64,000 nt of DNA, taken from Breviolum minutum Mf 1.05b.01. Lineage: Eukaryota; Sar; Dinophyceae; Suessiales; Symbiodiniaceae. The position numbers and the translations under genes are program-made. The notes under the pieces were generated by a model. That model was not told the origin of the DNA. It saw only the letters and a program-made list of their open reading frames with translations, and searched no databases. Positions 54,910-64,000 of this stretch are shown here, one piece after another (positions within the stretch are counted from its first letter, which is position 1; every line of letters begins with the position of its first letter). Where the stretch lies: contig DF239346.1 of NCBI GenBank assembly GCA_000507305.1, positions 120,443 through 184,442 on the forward strand. Reading direction: 5' to 3'.

Positions 54910-55950
54910 CTCCCGGGTGATGACTAGAAAGCCAGGAGCCTCTAGAATTAAACCTTTGAATGTGAAAGTAAACCCATCAGAACTGCTTGGCTTTTGCTTA
55001 CATAGTCAATGACTATATTCAAGGGCATTACCATGGGACCCTGGGAGTAACCACTCAAAAATACAATGGGTGTAACCCCTTTCATCTATCACTGTCAAAG
55101 CATCAATTGGAGATAGTTCTGCCTTCTCATTGCTTTTGGGATGCATCCAAGGGTTCCTGATTCCTTGCATAGATGATGTGTTGTATGTGCCAAATGTCTA
55201 AATGATTCTAAATGACTTTACGTTGCAAATATTGTATTTGTCCATCATGTGACACATATTACTATGTAGATAGTTTGATCATGCAGATGGAATGAACACT
55301 TGACAAAATCATCCCTCGGGACTAACTAAATAACAGGACTGTATAGGTCAATTCCAGGATCGTCCACCTCGTTCTCATGTCAGGCCTTTACACCAGCTAA
55401 GATCAGGTTGATCCTACCAAGGGGCCTTTAGCCTTTAGCATTGATCTCCTTAATTCTATCATCCTCTTGACAAATCAACAAACAAACATGGAAATCATCA
55501 GTTGGATAATTCCAAGTCACCTCATGGATTCAAGGATAACAAAATCACATCTTTGCTAAGCAGCTGTTGATCATGGCAGTCACGCACCATTGCCTTTTCG
55601 AAACCCGTCTGTCGCTCATCCAGCCTTTTGGCAGTTGAGGACGAGGGGTGGCTTCTACATAGATCTAGTTAACAGTTAATCTTCATCCAAGTTCAGCAAG
55701 TTGGAAAAACATCTGGAAACAGCTTGGACATCTAATCAACCTCAAATCATTGACATGACATTAGGACATTAGATATCCCACCCAGCAGCACCATCTTTGC
55801 AATAAGTGATTTTCACGATTGGAGTCCTGTTTTTGTTGCCCGACAAAAGGAGGTCATGATGAAGGCAAACGGTTTCCAAGAATCTTAAAATAGTTCACCG
55901 ACCTCAACTGTACAAGGGTATATGGTTGGGGGTTGAATTTCATCTGCACG
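54910..55950. other. Unassigned sequence, probably introns of the Gln-rich gene
   Basis: Between the first phased exon and the possible upstream exon at about 55960-56040 I see no convincing coding stretch, repeat or RNA gene. Confidence 0.4.
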
Positions 55951-56285
55951 CCCATCATTTTTTCATTCAAACTGCTGCTGCTCCATCGCTTGAAAGGAAA
56001 CTTGCTGTTGCAGTAGATCCTCAATCACAGAGAGCTGGCGAATGGAATTTCCCAAATCGCTGGGGGGATTTGGGAATCAGGTGAACCTAAGATCTCTAAA
56101 TCCTGCACTGTTTTGTGAAATCAGTGACTTGAACAAAGTACCAGCTCAAGATGGACTACATGCCTTTGTGTCATATCAAAGTGAAATTTAAGTGTTGTCA
56201 AAAAGGCATCTGTTTCAGTCTACTTCCAAGATGAGGGTGCATTTTTGAATCAATCTGTCCTACGTATAATTATACCGTATTTACA

Positions 56286-57797
56286 TTACCATCTGTCTTC
56301 TAAAACACAAGGCTCTTGGCAAAATGTTGGTACTAACGTTGCAAACGAGCTTCGGACATCATCTTCTTGGCAAGAACGGCTCGAGCACCGCTCCGAAGAG
56401 TTCCTCATGCGTTCATAGGTGAAACCAAAGAAATTCATCCCAGGAAGGCCCAAGTCTGCGCAAAGACCTTCATCGACACGGTGCCAGGGTTCAGGCGGAG
56501 CATGTGCCATCCCACGTTCCAATACATCTTCTTCCACTTCAGCATCCAAGCATGCCATAGAATCTGGGATCTCTCGGTTGAACCACTCAATTAAAGTTTG
56601 AACACTGAAAGTATGGTCGGATTTCTCCGCAGACTTTTGCGCAGCACTCTGTTTCACGTTCAACCCTTTGCCCAAGTTTCGAATCTGCTCTGTGAGCATA
56701 GATGTTAATGCAAGGGCAGGAAGCGCCTCCATGGCCCCAACAATCAAAGGAGCAGAGGGAAGGATGCCAAAGACCATGGCAAGGACAACCCAACCAACAC
56801 AAAGGACCGCCAGAAGCAGCTGCATGATCATTTGAGCTCTTTCCAAACGTCGAGATGGCTGCATTCTCCTCTGGCCTGTGGTCTTCTGACTCTTGTAGAA
56901 CACATTGCGCTTGCACCACTTCCACAGCTGGCACACCAGAATTCCGGTGACCAGCACAAAGGCCGCAGAAGCCACCCCAATCAGTACTTTATCTTTGGCA
57001 TCAAAAGCCAGGCCATGGAAACCATGGAAATAGGATGTGTTGACCACCACATCTACCACACAAACGGATATGAACAGCCAAGCTAGGCACACCAAGGCCA
57101 ACACAAAGGAAAGGAAGGATCGATGGTTTCGAGCTCCAACACAATTTCCGATCCAGTAACAATGATGATCGAAATCATAGACGCAATTGTCACAAATGTT
57201 GCAGTGTGAAGTTCGAGGAAACCGTCGAACCTTGCACGTAGAACACAACTTCATGTTGCGTAGGCGTTCATCGTCCATCACCTTGTCCCAAAATTCTTCT
57301 GCCACTTTCATGTCAAGCTCCCCTGCCTCCTCATCTCCCTCCAAATATGGTATCTGTTCCATTTGTGCCTGTGTCTCCTTTTGAAACTCCTCCTGGGCCT
57401 TCAGCCTCTCTTCCGCCTTTTTGGCTGGGTCTGAGAAGCGAGGTGGCCGACAGCAGGATGCATACATCTCACACAAGTCCGAGGTGGTCTTGCGTCCACG
57501 TCCATCCTTGGACAAAGTCAGGGCAGGCAGGACTGATAGGCGCACCTGAAGCCCTGGATCCGTAGTCATAGCCTGAAGGAAGGCCACAAGTGCTCCAAAC
57601 AGTAGTAGCCCAGAACACACCACAACAATCATCCACCAAAAGCCTGAGATCCTCGGAAGCTCAATCAATCCAAAGACTCCAACAAAGACTAGAATCAATG
57701 GAAAGGTCACCAAGCTGGGAAAAAACCTTCCTGGAGCCAAGAAGTGTCCGAAACAGCAGAAGCGATTTTGCCCCGGCCATCCCTGCCACAACTTCAT
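56286..57797 (-). CDS. DHHC-type protein S-acyltransferase (palmitoyltransferase), intronless
   Basis: Transfers palmitate or another acyl chain to cysteines of target proteins at membranes. One uninterrupted frame of 503 codons runs from ATG to stop. Residues about 25-75 contain two membrane segments ([18 protein letters not shown] and [20 protein letters not shown]). The Cys-rich domain starts near residue 180 with [20 protein letters not shown], followed by the catalytic DHHC within [13 protein letters not shown] and the NHRSF motif. Two more membrane segments lie near residues 225-250 ([20 protein letters not shown]) and 270-290 ([20 protein letters not shown]). A further pair follows near 325-365. 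Six helices and the long C-terminal tail resemble larger eukaryotic DHHC enzymes. All key zinc and catalytic residues are present. Neighbouring genes are cut into short exons, so the lack of introns is notable. Confidence 0.93.
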   Translation of the reverse strand: MKLWQGWPGQNRFCCFGHFLAPGRFFPSLVTFPLILVFVGVFGLIELPRISGFWWMIVVVCSGLLLFGALVAFLQAMTTDPGLQVRLSVLPALTLSKDGRGRKTTSDLCEMYASCCRPPRFSDPAKKAEERLKAQEEFQKETQAQMEQIPYLEGDEEAGELDMKVAEEFWDKVMDDERLRNMKLCSTCKVRRFPRTSHCNICDNCVYDFDHHCYWIGNCVGARNHRSFLSFVLALVCLAWLFISVCVVDVVVNTSYFHGFHGLAFDAKDKVLIGVASAAFVLVTGILVCQLWKWCKRNVFYKSQKTTGQRRMQPSRRLERAQMIMQLLLAVLCVGWVVLAMVFGILPSAPLIVGAMEALPALALTSMLTEQIRNLGKGLNVKQSAAQKSAEKSDHTFSVQTLIEWFNREIPDSMACLDAEVEEDVLERGMAHAPPEPWHRVDEGLCADLGLPGMNFFGFTYERMRNSSERCSSRSCQEDDVRSSFATLVPTFCQEPCVLEDRW

Positions 57798-57844
57798 GGC
57801 GAATCGAATCGAAGGAAAGCTCCAACCTATACCAACATCAAAGG

Positions 57845-57865
57845 CTTGAGGCTTTTAAGCCACGG
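57845..57865 (-). other. Possible degenerate spliced-leader remnant upstream of the DHHC gene
   Basis: On the minus strand CCGTGGCTTAAAAGCCTCAA plus G lies about 48 bp before the DHHC ATG. The dinoflagellate spliced leader (known from the literature) is CCGTAGCCATTTTGGCTCAA plus G. The two share length, the CCGT start, GC at positions 6-7 and the CTCAAG end, 13 of 21 bases in total. The middle differs, so chance cannot be excluded. Confidence 0.25.
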
Positions 57866-58337
57866 TGAGAGATGCTGTTCACAGAGGCAAGACAAACCAG
57901 CTTTGCTGAAGTGCTGACAAGATGGAAGTGATGAATTGTTGTAAAGTTTTGCACATCAATATGTCCAACCAACAGACAGCACACCACTCTTCTCGCTATG
58001 TTTTCACTTCACAACTTCTTACAACTTCACATCTCAGTTTGATACCAATGAAGTCTGTTGTTGCTACGGTGTAGCTAAACCCATATTGCGTGGATTCTCC
58101 CAAAAATTAAAGCAATTGTGGTTGGCAAGGCGGATATTTGCAAATATATTATGCAAATCTGATCTCTGTTTTACTAGACTGTATGACATAAACGTCACAA
58201 ACACATACAGTAAACACATTCAACAAAACTCCCGAAACATCCTGAAACATCCACAATAAACAGTGTGTTGATACACATTGATATTTCCTATCCATATCCT
58301 TACCCCATCTCTTGTGTTTTTTTCCCTTGACAGAAAC

Positions 58338-58908
58338 CTCCAAAGTTCACCACGGACGGTACCACTGAGGAAATCAATCTCTTCCAAAATGGTGTCCGTC
58401 AACGTGTTGAAAGCCTAACAATGGAAAAAACGAAGGGCCTGGCCAGATTTCAATCTTGTATCAAATAGAACGAATGAAGGATCAGCAAAATGGATGCCCC
58501 TATGGATAAATGAGCTTTGATTGTTCTCTGAGTAGTCATGAACCACAAAAAGAACACCTACAGTCTCTCAGGCTCGAGTTCTTTTCTTGGGCAGTCAACC
58601 AAAAAACATAGCAACTTCGGCCTCTTTCAGCGTTCGAACTTGGCTCTGAAGAAATTCAAATGAGCGTCGCCTGACACCGAAAATCAGCACATGCAGAAAC
58701 ATATAAGTTGCTGTTGATTGGAAGTGCTTGCTACTATTGTTTCCGGCCCCTTGTTTCCTACATATTTGGTTGTTGATGCTTGTTGTCTCATGCTGCTGTT
58801 GCGTGAATTCTGTAAATCAGCCAGGCAAACGAAGACTGCTCAAACTCGATGTTGGTCACACTCTCTAGCGCCAGCTCATCATGTAGCTGGTTCACGCGGC
58901 TGGTCATC
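58338..58908 (-). CDS. Coiled-coil protein, three phased internal exons
   Basis: Exon 58822-58908 follows CAG-G and reads MTSRVNQLHDELALESVTNI, then EFEQSSFA plus two bases, ending at a GC donor. Exon 58622-58670 follows CAG-G, completes a Trp and reads RRSFEFLQSQVRTLKE, ending in phase 0 at a GC donor. Exon 58338-58414 follows TAG-G and reads AFNTLTDTILEEIDFLSGTV, then RGELW plus two bases, ending at a GT donor. Codon counts are exact (28, 16, 25) and the phases agree. The product looks helical and coil-forming. A stretch at 59343-59430 (LSLAKEKKPAYSNVMRRPGN, with a TAG at 59343-59345) could be the end of a different upstream gene or an earlier exon in another frame. Function unknown. Confidence 0.5.
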
Positions 58909-59449
58909 CTGCAAAACATCTGGCTCTAAAAGCACTTTCCACTCAACAAACCTTGTTTTTCATGGTTTTTCTCAACTGAACTCATTCATTCCCCCAATCT
59001 CTATGATCTCTATGTTTTGCCTTAGCTCAAGTATGCTCATGTTGTGATTTACATCTTTCTTACTTGTTTTGCTTCACCCTAATTGATCAACTCCAGCTGG
59101 GCAGGGGGTGTCATCCTGCCTGCAGTAGAGTTTTATCAAAACACGGGGTTTTCTGCACAAATCCCAATGGGTTTGACCATCCTCTACACTGTACACTTAG
59201 TTGGGGTTTTCTAAGCGTTTAAAAGATCCACAGCAGATGTCCTTCGAACTTCGAACTTAATGAAGAATAATGGTTACCTGTGGTTACCTTCAAGTCACAA
59301 CCTCAAAAGATTATATCCATTGCAGAGTTCCCTGCCGAGTCTCTAGACTCTGGATGCGGCGTTGCCAGGCCTGCGCATGACGTTGCTATAGGCAGGTTTC
59401 TTTTCCTTGGCCAAACTGAGGGACCTCACATCGCCATTGCGGGGTAGAC

Positions 59450-60890
59450 TGGATGGAATAGGGCCCTCATCTTTGGAGTGACTATTTTCTGAAAATGCAT
59501 TGACGTTTCATTCATGTTCACTTGTTCACAAGGAGGTGATTCTCCAGGCGATTTGATGCAAAAAAACATGGTTTTTGAAACAAAACCTTCACACATTTTA
59601 GAATGCACAGCTATCTTCAAGAGGGTGTTGTAATGTCAACTCTTGGCAGAATCCATCCATCGGCTGAAGAGCTGAGATTCTGACGCTGCCATGACACCTT
59701 TGGAACCCGAAAGAGTCACAAGATTGACAGTGAACTGTAGAACCTGTTCCAGAAACCCGGTATTGTTTTTCTGGAGTGTTGATCAAAATGTGCGGCTCTC
59801 GTAGCAGTAAAACATATAGTAAAGCATTAATATGGAAATTTTCACGGCAGGCACAATGTGCGTGTTACAAGACATACGATACACCAAGACATGTTGATTT
59901 GTGAACACCGAACGCAAAAAAGATCAAACAGGTAATACAGAAGCAGCTACAGTGTAGACTACTGACTACAAACCATTGTATGGTATAGAAATGTCATCAT
60001 ATTGTCATCATATTGTTGATATCCAAGCAATCAACAAATAAGTAAGTGCTTTGATATGATTCTAGGTATTCTTGGCTGAGCAACGGAACACTTCGGCTTC
60101 GACCTTCCTTTGGATCGTCAGGGACTGCCTCCAGCCAATGCTAAGCCAAGCGGCACAAGCTCAAGAGCTTGCGAAAGAAGAGCTTTTGACAACAGAGTAG
60201 GCAAACATTGTGCAAACGTTATTAACATGCATCAAAATCCCACATCCAAAAGTCTCACCGAAATTATGATATAAGGATATACAATAAAATGAAGATATAG
60301 AATTCCATCGAAATTTAGGGAAGTCTCAGTCTCAGAATTCAGTGGTAAACTCTTGGAAGCATCAGTTGCACCCAATATCATCTAGAATTTGAAATGATTC
60401 GAGGCTCTGTAGACATCCCCAGCCTGTGCCGTGGCAACGCAACGTGTCCTTTGTGAGCCCTCTTAGCCACAGCTGAGCCAAAAGTTATGTTCAGATTCGG
60501 AGAAGACAAACCAACAGGAGCGACGCAACACGTTACACGAGTTTCTCAAGCCTTGGAGTCACGAATCAAGGATCCATTCAAAATGCTGTGATTTTCCTTC
60601 CCATGTTTTGGTGCTATGGAATTTTGAAAAGAGATGAAAAGACCCGAAGTGGGTCTTATCTGCTGATATCAGCTGATTGCAAATGCTGTACATTGGCGAG
60701 TAAAGCCATTTGACACATGCAAGCTCCGGGCCCGCTCTTTCCACCATGGTCACATCCCAAAGCACCATGGGATTCGAGTTGGAGCAAACGCAAATTCATC
60801 CACAGAATTGATGCTTTGTTGACATTTACATGTCAGAAGCACGCACGAATTGCTTGGGAAATTGTCTGAAATGGTCAGAACCAACAGTTG
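59450..60890. other. Unassigned sequence
   Basis: Only short, unconvincing open frames on both strands. No RNA gene, repeat array or motif recognised. Confidence 0.4.
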
Positions 60891-60894
60891 ACAT

Positions 60895-60954
60895 TGCAGG
60901 GAAACCTTGTCCAACTGCAGGGAGCCCTTGTCCAACTGCAGGGAAACCTGGTCC
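60895..60954. repeat. Three-copy 21-bp minisatellite
   Basis: The unit TGCAGGGAAACCTTGTCCAA plus C is repeated almost three times. Its period is a multiple of three and all copies stay open in several frames, for example FPAVGQG repeats on the minus strand. Confidence 0.85.
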
Positions 60955-61336
60955 ATTCGCTTGGGAAGCCTTGCCACTCAAGCGCCAGCGACCGGCGGCG
61001 GTTTGTCTCATGGGTTGTTCCACTTGGACGTCTGAGCGAACCTCAGACGCTTTGAATTTCAACCCATGCCAAGTGCCAAAAACTGTACAAGATCCTGCCA
61101 TCAAATCCCACGATTCAATGTGACTGTGTCTATTCCAACTATTCTAAGTTCTTCATGCTATTTCATCCTTGTAGGCAATACATGTCACAGAATGTCTCGT
61201 TGACAATAGAACCTTTCTTCTCAAAGCCTCTGGCAAACACTTACGTGCTACAAAGTGACTTGCCCGGTAAATTTGTAGTATAATACTCCCTCAGGCCTCC
61301 ACAATTCAGATATATTTCGATGATATCACACTAGTA

Positions 61337-62989
61337 CTAATAATGTGTGCAAATAAATAAAACAAAAGTGACTGTGACCATAAGTAAAACCATGGCCCCT
61401 GAATGCTCTTTCAAACAAGGAACTCTTGGCATAGCTGGGGGAACTGATGGCTGCATAGGTGTCTGCATAGGCGTCTGCATAGGTGTCTGCATAGGTGACC
61501 CCGAGGTGAACTGAAATCGCTGAAGTTGATTGGGAGTGGATCCATGTCCACAGCTTTGTGTCACCCATGCCCTTTGTGTCATTGGAGTCATCTGAAAGGC
61601 ATTTTGTCGACCTTGTGAAGGTAATGGTGAGGCAAATGAAGATGACAACGTTTCAATCTGAGTACCCTGTCTTGCACGTGCCATAGCAAAAGTAGCTTCA
61701 TGACCTCGTAGTGTCTCCACTTTTTGACGCTTGCTCCGAGCAGGCTGTACCGTAGTACCTTCTGAATGGACATGGTTGACTGGGCATCGAGGAGCAATTT
61801 GCACATCGCCAATGACTTGGAGATCATCAAACCCAACGAGGTCTTCATGAATTAAATGCACCACTAGGCCTTTGTTGTTCTGCAAATTCACCAAAAGACC
61901 ATCTTGAGGATTCTGACTTGGAAAACGACGATGTAACAAGAGTTGGCCACTCGGTGCTGCATAGGCAAGGCAATGCACAAAACCGGTTCCAAGAGATTCA
62001 TTGGCTTTCACCTTTTTCAGATCAGCATCCGACGGTAAAACAAATTGAATTGCTATGCTGCCATCACTTCCCTGAGGGCACAAACGTAGCTGGATGCGGA
62101 CAACGGACCGAAGCTTGTTCTGAAGCGTGTTTCCATAGGGAGGTCGTCGACCCAAAACGACTTCAATCATACGAGGATCTCCACACAGAAAGGCCTCAGG
62201 GTAAAAACTGAAGAACACTGTGCAGGTTTCCAGAGTGCTTCTTGGCTTAAGAGATGGTGCACATTGGTGCACCAGGTTCTATGGTCTGTCAATGGTGAAT
62301 TGAATAGATGATACGAGGAATAGAATATAATAGATGTAAATACGAAGGACTGCACTATGTACCATCCACTTTCGAATCATTGCTACTACATTTTAGGAAA
62401 CATGACATATCCATCCATAACTTCTGAAGCAACAACATCTTAGGATCGACAAAGGGTCCTGAAAGGATGAGAGACCACGCTGCTTCAAGGCATGTGCTCC
62501 TACATCTCCAATATTTGGAAGCTGCCTCACCAACATCATGCTGTCTTCCCAGATCTGCTTGCGGAGACCTCGCTATGGCTATTGTTTGAAAGAAGCTTTT
62601 ATATGAAATGGGAACATCAAATCATGAAATACAGTATGTCTGAAATTAAGAACCACTGGTACTTTGACATCGCCACTCTGAGAGTATGGCAGTTCCTCAT
62701 CAGCATACAAGCCGCCAATGCACAGCCTGAAATCGGTGCAAAAGTGTTGAAAACCATCCATCAAAACTTCTAAACAATCACCATCTAAAAACCATTAAAA
62801 ACCATCCAAATGAAAGGAAACTAATAAGATTGAAGGGACTCATTTTCCACTTCCATGATTGTGGGGGGAAGGGCAGATATCACCATCATTCACCATCAAC
62901 AGGGGAGGCTCATGGTGACCCAGGCCTTCTTTGCGAGTTTCGAAGAGTTCCGCCACAACGCGCAGCAAGGGCTCAGCACGTTTCAGCAC
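61337..62989 (-). CDS. Unidentified protein with a large 3' exon, MQTP repeats and hydrophobic C-terminus
   Basis: Upstream exons: one starting at 62989 after CAG-G (VLKRAEPLLRVVAELFETRK, then EGLGHHEPPLL) and one starting near 62731 after CAG-G (LCIGGLYADEELPYSQSGDV). The large 3' exon lies within 61337-62272. It contains RMIEVVLGRRPPYGNTLQNK, IQLRLCPQGSDGSIAIQFVL and LVVHLIHEDLVGFDDLQVIG, then a Ser/Gln-rich linker, a run of MQTP repeats, and a hydrophobic end (GAMVLLMVTVTFVLFICTHY) followed by a stop. The terminal hydrophobic segment would suit a tail anchor, in which case the rest faces the cytosol. The 5' boundary of the large exon is uncertain. No family recognised. Confidence 0.5.
61451..61498. 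repeat. Four-copy 12-bp repeat encoding MQTP
   Basis: CTGCATAGGTGT-type units occur four times in tandem and read in the minus-strand frame as Met-Gln-Thr-Pro repeats. They lie just before the hydrophobic C-terminus of the gene ending at 61337. Confidence 0.88.
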
Positions 62990-63136
62990 CTGTGGCCGTC
63001 ATGATGGATCTTGAGGAATTGAAGTTTGTGAGTCCCTGAAACCAACACAAAATATCGTTTAGATGGATATGTAAAGGATACCTATGCCATCCCATACCAT
63101 CCTAATATATCATCTTAATATATCATCCTGTACAGT

Positions 63137-63274
63137 CTAAAACATAGAATTCCAGGAAGCCTTTGGATTCCATGTGGTTTCAATCCGTTGCGCCTGGCTC
63201 TGCTGTGATTTTAATTCCCATGGCAGCGATCGACGTGGCGAGTCAGCCAATGCAAGCATCACCAAGACCAGTAC
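63137..63274 (-). CDS. Terminal exon of an unidentified membrane or anchored protein
   Basis: After CAG-G the exon reads VLVLVMLALADSPRRSLPWE, then LKSQQSQAQRIETTWNPKAS and WNSMF with TAG (63137-63139); 46 codons fit exactly. The first ten residues are hydrophobic and could finish a membrane helix begun in the previous exon. The preceding open stretch up to 63454 is hydrophobic but contains a GTAAAT donor-like site and is probably intron. The function is unknown. Confidence 0.45.
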   Translation of the reverse strand, partial: VLVLVMLALADSPRRSLPWELKSQQSQAQRIETTWNPKASWNSMF

Positions 63275-64000
63275 CTGGAGAAACGTCAGGAAAGCTGTGC
63301 GAACATAGAACGTGAAAGAACCCACTAGCCGTGGGCCATGGTGAAAATTATTGGATCCCAAGATACATCCAATCAAAGTCAGAAACGACCAACCAAATAA
63401 TTTGATCCAAATAGATGATTTACCCACTTCCTTTCGATTGTTATTTCTCATCAAAATTCCAAACGTTGCAAATCACAAGTTCTGCATAGTTTCCACAGGT
63501 TTCCAATCAACAAAACTCCTTTGCAATGTAATTGCGCCTTCTTTGCGGCAGAATCTACAGGACCTACCAAAGGCCAGCCTTGGTGAGGAATCATGGCCAT
63601 GGAATCATAAACCACGAAGCGTGTTGGGATGTTGATGATTCATCTGAGTACCTTGCTAGGTGTTTGATGAAAGTTCTCTTGATGATTCAGTGATCATACA
63701 AAAGATATCAACCTTTGTACACAGTGTGCACAGTGTGTTGTAACGTTGGTTCCCTACCCAATAAATGTCAAAACCTACCATCCGTGAATCCGCTTGCTTC
63801 TCTTCCAATTTGACACTTTGACACTGCTTTGCACCTCTTCATATTTTTGTCAAAAAAGTATCAAACATAAAAAATAAACAGCCATGGATGGTCATGCTAG
63901 TACTGAGAATCATGTACATCATGATTCTCCATTCTTGACAAATCTCAAAAAAGATTCCACTAATATCCATCACCATTATAGCAGAATCATCCAATATCCA

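Noticed and set aside
59310..59400. Coil-like exon reading AWQRRIQSLETRQGTLQW
   Set aside because: It overlaps in another frame with the equally plausible terminal exon ending at 59343, so neither could be called firmly.

Overview
The window looks like nuclear DNA of a dinoflagellate, most probably a Symbiodiniaceae-type alga. Three things point there. (1) Reading frames of conserved eukaryotic proteins can be joined only by introns whose donors are a mix of GT, GC and GA, while every acceptor is AG followed by G in the exon. (2) Every convincing coding exon from position 291 to 63274 lies on the minus strand, so the window reads as one unidirectional gene array. (3) The GAPDH belongs to the euglenozoan/dinoflagellate-like GapC type. 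There is no operon, ribosome binding site, CRISPR array or rRNA gene, and I saw no tRNA. Genes are mosaics of 29-320 nt exons, so single reading frames describe them poorly; I rebuilt models by hand from conserved motifs, splice dinucleotides and codon phase.

Layout in transcription order (high to low coordinate). A membrane or anchored protein ends at 63137. A gene with a large exon, MQTP repeats and a hydrophobic C-terminus lies at about 61337-62989. Coiled-coil exons lie at 58338-58908. An intronless DHHC palmitoyltransferase occupies 56286-57797. A glutamine-rich coiled-coil protein ends at 52473 and another coiled-coil protein ends at 49725. Unidentified multi-exon genes follow at about 46-48 kb, 42.1-45.1 kb and 39.5-41.5 kb. 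A small gene ends at 34097. A complete ten-exon GAPDH gene (346 aa) spans 28208-33708, with a nested acidic coding block and a satellite-like repeat in its first intron. A poorly resolved stretch at 16.2-27.4 kb includes a glycoside-hydrolase-5-like exon. Then come an acyl-protein thioesterase/carboxylesterase-like gene (ends at 13638), a type III phosphatidylinositol 4-kinase (ends at 5808), a proline-rich protein ending at 4130, and unidentified exons to the left edge.

The identified genes are housekeeping ones: glycolysis (GAPDH), lipid signalling (PI4K), and both writing and probable erasing of protein acylation (DHHC enzyme, thioesterase-like hydrolase). Nothing shows that they act as one pathway; sharing a strand is the usual dinoflagellate arrangement. 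Non-coding content includes a small inverted-repeat (MITE-like) family with two close copies and one diverged copy, a perfect 19-bp foldback, microsatellites and in-frame minisatellites. The strongest observations are the intron structure of GAPDH, the content of its first intron, and the intronless DHHC gene with a possible decayed spliced-leader remnant upstream. All exon joins are inferred from sequence and need transcript support.
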